27,105 bases of DNA, taken from assembly GCA_002779065.1 (NCBI GenBank), contig PEXL01000013.1:1-27105 (forward strand), written 5' to 3'. The notes beneath the pieces are model-generated. The model was not told the DNA's origin. It saw only the letters and a list, made by a program, of their open reading frames with translations, and did not search any database. The number at the start of each line of letters is the position of its first letter. The stretch's first letter is position 1. This DNA comes from Candidatus Diapherotrites archaeon CG08_land_8_20_14_0_20_34_12 (lineage in GTDB: Archaea > Iainarchaeota > Iainarchaeia > Iainarchaeales > 0-14-0-20-34-12). Shown one piece after another: positions 7,928 to 15,677 of this stretch. A program made the translations under genes and the position numbers.

Positions 7928-7956
7928 ATTTTTATAAATGCCAATTATAATTGGCA
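7928..7956 (+). promoter_or_regulatory. TATA box and 18-bp palindromic operator of the aminotransferase gene
   Basis: TTTTATAAAT (7930-7939) is a strong TATA box. It is followed at once by the perfect palindrome TGCCAATTATAATTGGCA (7939-7956), filling the space between TATA and the expected transcription start near 7962. A dimeric repressor bound here would block TFB/polymerase access. The translation start at 7977 with GGGGA (7967-7971) comes just after. The regulator is unknown; the site does not resemble the palindrome near the Lrp gene. Confidence 0.65.
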
Positions 7957-7976
7957 ATTTTTATTGGGGAAATGTT

Positions 7977-9176
7977 ATGCCGGGAATATCTGAAAGAACT
8001 CAACAGTTAGGCACAGAGGAATCATTTGTTGTGCTGCAGGAGGCGCAAAACAGGATTGCAAAAGGGATTCCTATTATTAATTTTTGCATCGGGATGCCTA
8101 ATTTTGATACGCCTGAAAATATAAAACAAGCAGCCATAAAAGCAATAAAGGAAGGCAAAACAAATTATACTGCGTCCGCAGGAATCATTCCATTGAAGCA
8201 AGCGGTTGCAAAAACCCTGAAGAGAACCCATGGTGTCGATGTCAACCCTGACCATGTTGTAATAGCAAACGGCATAAGGCAATTTATTACCTATTCAATA
8301 CTTGCTGCTACTGATGCAGGAAAAGGCCATGAGGTAATTATCCCAAATCCCGGCTACCCAATATATGCTTCGCAGACAAGGATGGCTGGTGCTAACCCTG
8401 TATTTGTAAAGCTTCTTGAAAAGAATAATTTTTCATTTGATGTGAAAGAATTAGAGGCAAATATTACCAAAAATACAAAATTGCTTGTGCTTAATACGCC
8501 GCACAATCCATGCGGTAGCATTATCCCAAAAAAAGACATGAAGAAGATCGCTGATTTAGCATTAGCGCATGATTTTTATGTTTTGACAGATGAGGCATAC
8601 GGCAGAATAATTTATGGCAATGATTTTTACAGCATATTTTCCATTCCAGAAATGCATAAGAAGGTAATATTTATGGATGGTGTTTCAAAAACATATGCAA
8701 TGACCGGCTGGAGATTGGGCTGGGCTGTTAATACACTCTTATATGAAAAGCTCGGAAGAATGGTAAGAAATCTGGAAGCTTGCCCGAACCACATTTCACA
8801 ATATGCTGCTATTGAAGCATTGAATGGGCCGCAGGATGAGGCAGAGAGTATGGTAAAAAGTTACAAAGAACGAAGGGATTTCATAGTAGGTGAATTAAAT
8901 AAAATTCCAGGGGTTTCATGCAAAATGCCGGGCGGTGCTTTCTATGCGTTCCCAAATATTACCGAAGCCTGCAAGCTTGTTGGGGCAAGGGATTCAGAAG
9001 AATTCAGGAAAAGGCTGCTTGATGAGGCAAACATTGCAACAGTTGTTGACATTCATTTCGGTTTCAGGAATCCTGAAGACGGGCAGCACATGCGTTTCTC
9101 ATATGCAACTTCTATGGAGAACCTGAAAAAAGGCATGGATGGGCTGAGGAATTTCATTGAGAAAAACAGAAAATAG
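7977..9176 (+). CDS. Class I/II aminotransferase, aspartate-aminotransferase family
   Basis: A 399-residue PLP enzyme of fold type I that exchanges amino groups between an amino acid (probably aspartate) and 2-oxoglutarate. Family features include FCIGMPNFDTP near the N-terminus, YTASAGIIPLKQAVA, the NTPHNPCG motif with N177 (173-180), D205 and Y208 contacting PLP, the Schiff-base Lys K238 in DGVSKTYAMTGWRLGW with R246, GGAFYAFP, and an RFSYA motif that binds the substrate carboxylate. Exact substrate cannot be fixed: aspartate, alanine and aromatic aminotransferases share these motifs. An in-frame ATG at 7938 exists but would translate the operator palindrome and lacks a ribosome-binding site; ATG 7977 matches the family start. 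Aspartate supply would fit the Asp/Asn genes at 17-22 kb. Confidence 0.9.
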   Translation: MPGISERTQQLGTEESFVVLQEAQNRIAKGIPIINFCIGMPNFDTPENIKQAAIKAIKEGKTNYTASAGIIPLKQAVAKTLKRTHGVDVNPDHVVIANGIRQFITYSILAATDAGKGHEVIIPNPGYPIYASQTRMAGANPVFVKLLEKNNFSFDVKELEANITKNTKLLVLNTPHNPCGSIIPKKDMKKIADLALAHDFYVLTDEAYGRIIYGNDFYSIFSIPEMHKKVIFMDGVSKTYAMTGWRLGWAVNTLLYEKLGRMVRNLEACPNHISQYAAIEALNGPQDEAESMVKSYKERRDFIVGELNKIPGVSCKMPGGAFYAFPNITEACKLVGARDSEEFRKRLLDEANIATVVDIHFGFRNPEDGQHMRFSYATSMENLKKGMDGLRNFIEKNRK

Positions 9177-9191
9177 AAAAAACAATATTTT

Positions 9192-9217
9192 TGATTTGGG
9201 ATTATAATCCCAAATCA
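9192..9217. terminator. Bidirectional palindromic terminator
   Basis: A perfect 26-bp palindrome with arm TGATTTGGGATTA lies between the convergent aminotransferase and HD-domain genes and overlaps the last codons and stop of the latter. On the minus strand it is followed by T-rich sequence (9174-9191 is A-rich on plus). As RNA it forms an 11-bp stem with a 4-nt loop from either strand. Confidence 0.65.
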
Positions 9218-9762
9218 TTGCTTATCCCTTTCAGTGCATTTAGGGAAATATCAAAAAATTCTTCCTGTTTTAGGCCAAGTTTTTCATAGAACAAAATTCT
9301 TTCCCTTGAACAATTTCTTGCAAAATCCTTCTGCTTTATTTTTTTCGATACAGATTCAACAGTTACATCTGCCAGTTTCTTGGTTGGCTGCACCAAGGCG
9401 CATGAGATTATTAATCCGGAAACAGCATCGCTTGCGATCAAGGCAAAATCCATTTCAGATTTTGGTTCAAATTCAGTATTTTCGGAATTATGTGCTTTTA
9501 TTGCATATTCAATTTCTTCAGAAATTTTCCCGCGCAACATTTCCGCTGCTTTCAAGCCGTGTTCTTTTGGATTGCCTTCAGTTTCCTCAAAATCCAAATC
9601 ATGCAACAATCCTGCCAAATAAAAATCAGTCTCATTTTTACCCAAGCATTTTCCTAATGATTTCATAATTGCTGCAACCGCAAAAATATGTTTTTTCAGG
9701 TTCTGCCTTTTAATGTGCAAATCCAGCAATTGCATCGCTTTACCATTATCCAAATAAATCAC
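9202..9762 (-). CDS. HD-domain phosphohydrolase-like protein
   Basis: A 186-residue HD-superfamily protein, a metal-dependent phosphohydrolase fold. The metal-ligand series is visible: KKHIFAVAAIMKSLG with the first His near residue 25, GLLHDLDFE with the H-D pair near 54-55, and KEHGLKAAEML plus IKAHN with later His residues, then a conserved Asp in ALIASDAVSGLI. This is the HDIG arrangement found in small stand-alone HD proteins of archaea and bacteria, some acting on nucleotides; the substrate is unknown. The start is GTG at 9762; GTG matches related proteins that begin with about ten residues before LLxxHIK, while an in-frame ATG at 9735 is an alternative. Its stop lies inside the bidirectional terminator. 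Confidence 0.8.
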   Translation of the reverse strand: MIYLDNGKAMQLLDLHIKRQNLKKHIFAVAAIMKSLGKCLGKNETDFYLAGLLHDLDFEETEGNPKEHGLKAAEMLRGKISEEIEYAIKAHNSENTEFEPKSEMDFALIASDAVSGLIISCALVQPTKKLADVTVESVSKKIKQKDFARNCSRERILFYEKLGLKQEEFFDISLNALKGISNDLGL

Positions 9763-9866
9763 CTTAAGAATAAACTCACAAGTTGTTCTTACAGATTAAA
9801 AATCCTTTGATGCTAAAATATTTTGCTGGAGAGTTGGCATGATTAGGGTTTACCTAGATTCAAATA

Positions 9867-10535
9867 TTAATGCAATCCAAAAATTTTTCTTACCCTTTCC
9901 CTGTCAAAACTCAATTCGTAAACCCTGCCCCTTTTTGGATCCTTCTTTGGGGCACGTTTGAAAAATTTATCAATTAAAGAAGCATAATTTCCACGGACTT
10001 CATTTCTTTTGTCACCTGCGGATATCTCATAGGATAATAATACCGGGCGTTCCGGAGAAATTTCTGCAGCATGCATCCGCAAAAATTCACTAAACAAAAA
10101 GTCATCAGGATGCATTCCTCCAAGTTCTTCTCGAAATCTTTTGCTTGCTTTTGTCTCCTTTTTTCCACTATAAAAGCCAATGGCATATCCTGCCTTTGTC
10201 CTTTCTCTTTGAACTGAAGTTACTAAAAGTTGCCCTGAGGGCAATACCCCATATGCTAAAGTAAATCTTGCAGCCCCATTTCTATCCCTTAAAATCAAAT
10301 GATTAGCACCATAATAGATTCTTTTCATAGGATTAATGCATTCTTGCCTGTCAACATACACCCAACCCTTTTCTTTTGTGAATGAAAAGTTTTCTTTTGG
10401 CACATCATCTTTGTAAAAAGTAGGTGAATTACTTGTTCTTCTTGGTAAGGCAGCTGCTTTTGCTGGTTTTGGTGGCAATCTCCCGCGCAAAACTCTCCTT
10501 AATTTTCTCAGAATATGAAAAGGCCTTTTTAGCAT
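9867..10535 (-). CDS. Uncharacterised basic protein
   Basis: A 222-residue protein I do not confidently recognise. The first ~30 residues are Arg/Lys/Pro-rich (LRKLRRVLRGRLPPKP), suggesting nucleic-acid or membrane-surface binding. A folded core follows from about residue 55, alternating predicted strands (GWVYVDRQE, RIYYGANHLILRD, RFTLAYGVLPSGQLLVTSVQ) and a helical stretch (KASKRFREELGGMHPDDFLFSEFLRMHAAE), then PVLLSYEISAGDKRNEVRGNYASLIDKFF. The strand order, the xGMHPDDFLFSEFLR helix and LLSYEI strand recall the DUF535/VirK group, but this is weak. It stands alone between an HD gene downstream and the transketolase, all on the minus strand, with its own AT-rich upstream. Confidence 0.6.
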   Translation of the reverse strand: MLKRPFHILRKLRRVLRGRLPPKPAKAAALPRRTSNSPTFYKDDVPKENFSFTKEKGWVYVDRQECINPMKRIYYGANHLILRDRNGAARFTLAYGVLPSGQLLVTSVQRERTKAGYAIGFYSGKKETKASKRFREELGGMHPDDFLFSEFLRMHAAEISPERPVLLSYEISAGDKRNEVRGNYASLIDKFFKRAPKKDPKRGRVYELSFDRERVRKIFGLH

Positions 10536-10578
10536 ATATGATTAATTATCTCAAGAAGAATTAAAATAACTTATAGAT

Positions 10579-12573
10579 TTAGGTTTTTAGGAATTCTGAT
10601 GCTGCTTTTGCAATATGTTCGGCAGACAATCCAAAATACCTCATTAATTGCCAGGGCTCTCCTGATTCACCAAACCTGTCCTTGATTCCCAGCATTTTCA
10701 TCTTGAATTTGTCTTCTGGCTTTTTCTCTTCAGCAATTATGCCTGCAATAATATTGCCAAAACCGCCAACTTGATGTTCTTCAACAGTTAAAATGTGCGA
10801 GGTTTCTTTCATCGCTGAAACAATTGCTTTGCGGTCAATTGGTTTTACTGAATGAATATTAATCACACGGGTTTCAATTCCAAATTCCTCTTTTAAAATA
10901 TAAGCAGCACGCATGGATTCAGCAACCATTGTTCCGCATGCAATAATTGCCAATTTTTCATTTTCATTCTTGTGTTTTGACGCTTGCTTGATTTCAAAAG
11001 CATCAATAAAATTTGCAGATTCTTTCCTATATCTTATTACATTAGCGTCCCCAATAGCACAATAAGTATCAGGCTTGGTGACAATAGGCATTGCCTCTCT
11101 TCCAAATCTCAAATAACATGGGCCATTAATATCCAAAATTGATTTTTTAGTTATTTTGTACGTTTCAATTGAATCAGCAGGCACAAAGAGATGCATATTT
11201 GGCAAATAATACATTAAAGGAATCTCTTCTAATGATTGATGTGTTGCCCCATCAGGCCCAACTGAAATGCCACCATGTGCCCCGCCAATTTTCACATTTA
11301 AATTATTATAACAAATAGTTGTCCTTATTTGGTCCCAAGGCCTGCCTGAAGCAAACACCCCGTATGTGCCAGCAATTGGGATTTTTCCTTCTTTTGCCAA
11401 TCCTGCTGCCACTGACATCATATTTTGTTCAGCAATCCCTATTGAAAATACCCTGTTTAAGCGTTCAGGATGGCCTTTTTCAAAATCAGTTATTTTTATT
11501 GAATCTGAGATATCTGCATGCAATGTAACAATGCGCTTATCATCACCAATCTCATTTAATGCTTTGCCAAAACCAAATCTTGTTGGTTCCATTTGCACCT
11601 TCATTTTATCTGATGAATTCCACCAATAATCTTTGGAAAATTTTGGCGTATCCTCCTTTACCTTTGCATCAATTTTCTCAAAACTCTGTTTTGCTATTTT
11701 TATGTATTTTTCATAATCAATATTTGAATTTAATTCTTTCAATGATTGGATCAGCTGATCTTTATTTGGCGCTTTTCCATGCCATTCCGCTTTATTCTCC
11801 ATAAAGGAAATGCCTTTTCCTTTTGTTGTGTGTGCAATTATGACAGTTGGCCTTCCTTTGTTTCTTTCTGCCAAATCATAAGCATCCAAAATTTCTTCAA
11901 TATCATGGCCATCAATCTCAAGAACATTCCAACCAAATCCCTTGTATTTTTCAGCCATGGAATCTAAACACATTACATCTTCAGTGCAGCCGTCTATCTG
12001 CAATCTGTTTCTGTCAACAATTGCAATTAAATTGTCCAATTTAAAATGATAAGCAGACATTGCAGCTTCCCAAACAGAACCTTCCTGCTGTTCACCATCC
12101 CCCATTAAACAAAATACCCGGTGTTTTTCATTATTGATTTTTGCAGCCAGGGCAGACCCTATTGCTGCACCCAATCCTTGACCCAGAGAACCTGCTGATA
12201 ATTCAATACCTTTGCATTTATTCCTGTCACTATGCCCTTGAAAGGGGCCCCATAACTGCCTTAATGTAACCATTTCACCCAAAGAATAATAACTTGTGTA
12301 AACAAGAGCAGCATATAATGCTGGGACAATATGTGCTTTTGATAGGAAAAATCGGTCTCTTCCCTGCCAAGCAGGATTTTTTGGATCGTGCTTTAATTTA
12401 TTTAAAAAAGCTGAAGCAATTAATTCAACTGAGGATAATGATCCGCCAGGATGGCCTGAACCGGCGCAATGAGTTGCCAGTAAAATATAAGCACGCATTT
12501 CATTCGATGCTTTTTTTATTTCTTCAACAGAATAAATGCGTTCTTTGCTTGTTTTAGAATCTACTACCCCCAT
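10579..12573 (-). CDS. tkt: Transketolase, full length (N and C halves fused)
   Basis: A 664-residue thiamin-diphosphate enzyme moving two-carbon units between sugar phosphates in the non-oxidative pentose phosphate pathway, giving ribose-5-phosphate and erythrose-4-phosphate. The PP domain holds GSGHPGGSLS (38-46), LSKAHIVPALYAAL, LSAGSLGQGLGAAIG and the ThDP/metal motif GDG (158-160) through N189. A linker at about 285-325 joins the Pyr domain, with the catalytic Glu E382 in IGIAEQNM and GAHGGISVGPDGATHQSLEE. The C-terminal domain ends the chain. Many archaea encode the halves as two genes; here they are one. GAGGAG directly abuts the ATG, too close for a normal Shine-Dalgarno, so the start may be read from a leaderless transcript. 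Taw1 lies 103 nt upstream. Confidence 0.93.
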   Translation of the reverse strand: MGVVDSKTSKERIYSVEEIKKASNEMRAYILLATHCAGSGHPGGSLSSVELIASAFLNKLKHDPKNPAWQGRDRFFLSKAHIVPALYAALVYTSYYSLGEMVTLRQLWGPFQGHSDRNKCKGIELSAGSLGQGLGAAIGSALAAKINNEKHRVFCLMGDGEQQEGSVWEAAMSAYHFKLDNLIAIVDRNRLQIDGCTEDVMCLDSMAEKYKGFGWNVLEIDGHDIEEILDAYDLAERNKGRPTVIIAHTTKGKGISFMENKAEWHGKAPNKDQLIQSLKELNSNIDYEKYIKIAKQSFEKIDAKVKEDTPKFSKDYWWNSSDKMKVQMEPTRFGFGKALNEIGDDKRIVTLHADISDSIKITDFEKGHPERLNRVFSIGIAEQNMMSVAAGLAKEGKIPIAGTYGVFASGRPWDQIRTTICYNNLNVKIGGAHGGISVGPDGATHQSLEEIPLMYYLPNMHLFVPADSIETYKITKKSILDINGPCYLRFGREAMPIVTKPDTYCAIGDANVIRYRKESANFIDAFEIKQASKHKNENEKLAIIACGTMVAESMRAAYILKEEFGIETRVINIHSVKPIDRKAIVSAMKETSHILTVEEHQVGGFGNIIAGIIAEEKKPEDKFKMKMLGIKDRFGESGEPWQLMRYFGLSAEHIAKAASEFLKT

Positions 12574-12676
12574 CTCCTCACTCTCAAAATAGTTTATTTT
12601 AATAGTTAGTATAGTTATTAAGTAAGTTGAATGGCAGTATGATTTAAATAATAATGAGAGGCTGCTTACTCTGAAA

Positions 12677-13609
12677 TTATTTCCTTTTCAATAGCACAAT
12701 TCTGCTGTCAATCCTTTCTTTTGAAAATTTGTAAGAAGAATTTTCTTCAATCTTTTCAGCGAATTTTTTTATTTCATCAAATTCAGGCATATTTTCTTCC
12801 TGCAACCTTTTTCTTGAATAGCCAACATGCATATATGATTTAATCTCCAAGAATTTTGGTTTTGCTTTTTCAATAATCGGCAAATATTCCAAAGGATTAT
12901 CCATATTCATGTTTTTCATTGCTGTAAATCTGATTACTGTGTTTGTTTTTTTCATTTTTTTCATTAATTCAAGGCTTTCATTAAATTTCTTCCAGTAACT
13001 TTTACCCACAGGCTTATTCAGCAAGCGATGCTGTTTATCATTTGCAGCTTCCAATGAAAAATAAACATTTGTTGGCATCTTTTTCAATTTCATAATCTTT
13101 TTGAGCATTGCAGGGTTTGTGGCATTTGTAACAAGAAAAATTGTTTTGAATTTCTGCTTGTAAAATTCATTTATCAATTCAGGCAATTTCGGATAAAGAG
13201 TAGGTTCACCTGTGAGAGAAATTGCAGCATGCGTCGGTTTCAAAGAATCATAAAATAATTTTTCATCAACAAGCGGATTTCCTTTAAATCCTGATAACAA
13301 TTCTGTTCTTCCGGCAATGCATCCTTCAATAATTTCTTTTGGGTTGTTTAATTTAAAATCAAATTTCTTTGAAAATACACTCGTATCACGCCAGCAATGA
13401 ACACATCTTTGGTTGCAGGTTAAAGAAGGCGTCATCTGCAGGCATTTATTGCTCGGTATTCCATAAAAATCATTCTTGTAGCAGTATTCCTGCCCGCAAA
13501 GGGCTGTTTTATTCCAATGGCAAATCTTTACCGCAGAATGATTTCCAACAATCCTATATTGCTGGTTTTCTAACCTTAAAATCTGTTCTTTTGTTAAGCA
13601 ATTAAACAT
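12677..13609 (-). CDS. taw1: tRNA 4-demethylwyosine synthase (archaeal TYW1/Taw1)
   Basis: A 310-residue radical-SAM enzyme that condenses pyruvate carbons onto N1-methylguanosine-37 of tRNA-Phe to form the tricyclic 4-demethylwyosine. It has the Taw1 hallmarks: YRIVGNHSAVKICHW, a first [4Fe-4S] set at C30, C43 and C56 with the 13-residue spacing typical of the family, and the SAM cluster CNQRCVHC (C65, C69, C72) followed by WRD. LTGEPTLYP contacts SAM, and IFLVTNATNP plus VYFSLEAAND follow. The C-terminal part (FLEIKSYMHVGYSRKRL) matches the substrate-binding region. The archaeal form lacks the flavodoxin domain of eukaryotic TYW1, as here. A Trm5 methyltransferase would be needed upstream in the pathway; none is in the window. 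Confidence 0.93.
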   Translation of the reverse strand: MFNCLTKEQILRLENQQYRIVGNHSAVKICHWNKTALCGQEYCYKNDFYGIPSNKCLQMTPSLTCNQRCVHCWRDTSVFSKKFDFKLNNPKEIIEGCIAGRTELLSGFKGNPLVDEKLFYDSLKPTHAAISLTGEPTLYPKLPELINEFYKQKFKTIFLVTNATNPAMLKKIMKLKKMPTNVYFSLEAANDKQHRLLNKPVGKSYWKKFNESLELMKKMKKTNTVIRFTAMKNMNMDNPLEYLPIIEKAKPKFLEIKSYMHVGYSRKRLQEENMPEFDEIKKFAEKIEENSSYKFSKERIDSRIVLLKRK

Positions 13610-13679
13610 AGTAATATTCCAATAAATTAGTAATAAAAATAGATGTAATATAAAACATGAAACTATTTTTGATGAATAA

Positions 13680-14318
13680 TTATCCTGTTAATTCGCCCTT
13701 AATGGCTTCTAAATATGAGGTTATATTTGTGTGGTATAGGTTTTCCACTCCGGAAAATGCATCTATCGATATCATAAAGAATTCCATTTCTGCAGGATGT
13801 TTTCTAAAAAATGCTTTAACCCCCTCAGAAGATCTTCCTTCAATAGCTTTTGTATGTGCCATTATTTTAGTAATTACATCGATTGCTCTTTGTTTCAATT
13901 CTCTTCCATCAGTTATTGAAAATCTTTTTTTAACTAAACCAAGAATTTGCCTAGTGACTTCAGCAAAATTTTCCTGTGTCATGTTTCCAGATAATTTATA
14001 TGCTGCTTGTGCGATTCTTCTTTCAAAAATAGGCAATGCTGATTCAATGCTTCTTTGTGAAATAGTTCTTCTGGCTTTTATTGCACCTCTTACCTGATTT
14101 TTTAGTTCCTCTTTTCTTCCAGGTTCTGCTTCTTTATGCCATGCTTCTGCAAGTGGCTTAATGCTAAGGTAAAAAACTTCCATTTCCTTGGCAATCCTTT
14201 TGGCACTTATGTCAATTCTCCTGCCAAAAAATCTTGCAGTCCTTCTTTTTAAAGCCACAGAAGGTCTTCTAACTCTTACGCTTCTTTGAGTTCTTGCTCG
14301 AGGATTTCGTTGAGGCAT
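13680..14318 (-). CDS. Uncharacterised basic helical protein, paralogue A
   Basis: A 212-residue protein of unknown function. The first ~35 residues are strongly basic (MPQRNPRARTQRSVRVRRPS...KRRTARFFGRR), likely a nucleic-acid-contacting or disordered tail. The rest looks all-helical: EMEVFYLSIKPLAEAW, ISQRSIESALPIFERRIAQAAYKL, then FSGVENLYHTNITSYLEAI near the end. It is clearly related to the next gene upstream (14363-14995): ISQRSIESALPIFERRI aligns with MSQKRIATTFPLFERSI, and the C-terminal ENLYHTNITSYL with ENIFVTGITGYL. The two are tandem on the minus strand with 44 nt between them. ATG at 14318 is the only sensible start. No conserved catalytic pattern is visible. Confidence 0.65.
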   Translation of the reverse strand: MPQRNPRARTQRSVRVRRPSVALKRRTARFFGRRIDISAKRIAKEMEVFYLSIKPLAEAWHKEAEPGRKEELKNQVRGAIKARRTISQRSIESALPIFERRIAQAAYKLSGNMTQENFAEVTRQILGLVKKRFSITDGRELKQRAIDVITKIMAHTKAIEGRSSEGVKAFFRKHPAEMEFFMISIDAFSGVENLYHTNITSYLEAIKGELTG

Positions 14319-14362
14319 ATAATAAATTAGGATAATATTAATTATTATGTTTATTCTATTAA

Positions 14363-14995
14363 CTACATAAAGTCAATAGCACATAAAGATAAATAACCAG
14401 TTATTCCTGTAACGAAAATATTTTCATTGCCGGCAAATGCATTAGGGAATGTTCTTACAAACCAGGATGCTTGTTTTCCACCTAACCGTTCAATTTGGTC
14501 TGTTTTTGTAGTGAGATTATTAATCAAAGTTAATGTTTCTGCTTTTGCTATTGCATCATCAGTAATTTTTCCTTTAGATTTTACCATATCTACTAAGCGA
14601 GCAGTAACTTTTTTACGATCCGCAGCAGTACATTTGGTGTCAAATAAAGTAAACACTGTATCTAAAATACTTCTTTCAAATAAAGGGAATGTTGTTGCAA
14701 TCCTTTTTTGTGACATTCTTTGCCTTTCTGCTATTTCTTTTTGCAATCTTAGCATAATTGCAGTTTTTCTTTCACCTTCAGGCTGCATTCTCCATTGCTG
14801 CACCAAGGGTTTTAGCCGTTTATAAAATTTAACCATGCTTAGGCGAATTTCTTTTTCAGTTAAAGGTTTAAGTTTTCTGGATTTTCTTAAGTTTAAAGTA
14901 CCATATCTTTTATTCCTTAACCTAGTTCGTTTCCTCAAGAATAGCCCAGTTATTGAATGCCTTATCCTTCTTGAATTCGTTAATCTTGATGGCAT
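14363..14995 (-). CDS. Uncharacterised basic helical protein, paralogue B
   Basis: A 210-residue paralogue of the adjacent 13680-14318 gene. It opens with a basic tail (MPSRLTNSRRIRHSITG...RKRTRLRNKRYG), then LTEKEIRLSMVKFYKRLKPLVQQW (matching EMEVFYLSIKPLAEAW of paralogue A), MSQKRIATTFPLFERSILDTVFTLF, a helical middle and FAGNENIFVTGITGYLSL at the end. The shared segments lie in the same order and at the same spacing, so the genes arose by tandem duplication and have since diverged widely. Function is unknown; the basic tail suggests binding to nucleic acid, which is inference. The upstream region (14996-15037) is AT-rich and holds its promoter. Confidence 0.65.
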   Translation of the reverse strand: MPSRLTNSRRIRHSITGLFLRKRTRLRNKRYGTLNLRKSRKLKPLTEKEIRLSMVKFYKRLKPLVQQWRMQPEGERKTAIMLRLQKEIAERQRMSQKRIATTFPLFERSILDTVFTLFDTKCTAADRKKVTARLVDMVKSKGKITDDAIAKAETLTLINNLTTKTDQIERLGGKQASWFVRTFPNAFAGNENIFVTGITGYLSLCAIDFM

Positions 14996-15037
14996 AAAAT
15001 AAATAGAGTACTTAATAATTATAAATTAATGCCCCAT

Positions 15038-15072
15038 AAAAAAATAAAAAAGAAAAGGGCAAATTATTGCCC
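15038..15072 (-). terminator. Hairpin plus T-tract terminator
   Basis: On the minus strand GGGCAA-TAAT-TTGCCC (15057-15072) forms a 6-bp stem with the gene's stop codon in the loop, followed at once by an 18-nt tract of T broken by one C and one A (15038-15056 read on plus as A). This is a textbook intrinsic-type terminator for the coiled-coil gene. Confidence 0.75.
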
Positions 15073-15627
15073 TCCTCCAAATATATTAGCTAATGCGGTA
15101 AAGAAGCCGTACATATTAGCTTCTTTATTTGAAACTGTCTGCTGCAATTCGTTTTTTCTTGCTTCTAATTCTACTATCTGCGCGTTTAATGTATCCTTTA
15201 ATTTCTGGTCGTCAACCTGTTCCATTATTGCTTTCAAACTTTCAATTGACTGGGTTAATTTTTCTGTTTGTTCTTTTAATTTGGTTGCTTCTTCTTTCTC
15301 TTTCTGTGCCTGCATTCCAAACAGCTTAGTCAACTGATATATGAAATCTTTCTGTTTATCCTGGTTTTCCGCTGATGTTACTTCTTCAGCAACATTGAAT
15401 AACCTTGTTTTTTCTCCGCCAACCCAATTCGCCATTTCTCCAGTCATTTGATTCTGTACACCATCCAATGCGACTATTGGGTTATAAAATTTTTGGCCAA
15501 CATACTGCTGTGATTGCTTATCCTTCATTGCTTTTACTACGCACAGTTCATGCACTTTTTGTTTTAGCACTGTGGTTATTTTATCCAATGAAGTAGTCCA
15601 ATCTCCACGAGTTATTCTTTTCGGCAT
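15064..15627 (-). CDS. Coiled-coil protein of unknown function
   Basis: A 187-residue protein. Residues 1-90 contain predicted helices (SLDKITTVLKQKVHELCVVKAM, QKFYNPIVALDGVQNQM); about 95-165 is a long heptad-rich coiled coil (QAQKEKEEATKLKEQTEKL, SIESLKAIMEQVDDQKLKDTL, IVELEARKNELQQTV). The tail ends in MYGFFTALANIFGGGQ, a short hydrophobic Gly-rich end. An in-frame ATG at 15726 would add a hydrophobic leader, but it overlaps the divergent glycosylase gene and reads through the shared TATA box; MPKR at 15627 lies 25 nt from that box and is the better start. A role as a scaffold or oligomerising factor is possible but unsupported. A hairpin terminator overlaps its stop. Confidence 0.7.
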   Translation of the reverse strand: MPKRITRGDWTTSLDKITTVLKQKVHELCVVKAMKDKQSQQYVGQKFYNPIVALDGVQNQMTGEMANWVGGEKTRLFNVAEEVTSAENQDKQKDFIYQLTKLFGMQAQKEKEEATKLKEQTEKLTQSIESLKAIMEQVDDQKLKDTLNAQIVELEARKNELQQTVSNKEANMYGFFTALANIFGGGQ

Positions 15628-15647
15628 ACTAAAAAATGAATGATAGG

Positions 15648-15657
15648 ATATAAAAAT
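15648..15657. promoter_or_regulatory. Shared symmetric TATA box for divergent leaderless genes
   Basis: ATATAAAAAT has its centre (15652.5) 25 nt from the A of the plus-strand ATG (15678) and 25 nt from the A of the minus-strand ATG (15627). It is the only good TATA candidate in the 50-nt gap. Archaeal TATA boxes lie about 25-27 nt before the start, so both mRNAs would start at or next to their initiation codon. Confidence 0.6.
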
Positions 15658-15677
15658 ACTAAATAGAAGAATAAAAT

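Noticed and set aside
7938..7976. Aminotransferase start at the upstream in-frame ATG
   Set aside because: The extra 13 codons are the operator palindrome itself; GGGGA precedes ATG 7977, where the family homology starts.
9234..9668. 144-codon plus-strand frame opposite the HD gene
   Set aside because: It is Leu/Gln/Phe-rich with no family pattern and lies wholly antisense to a well-supported HD-domain gene.
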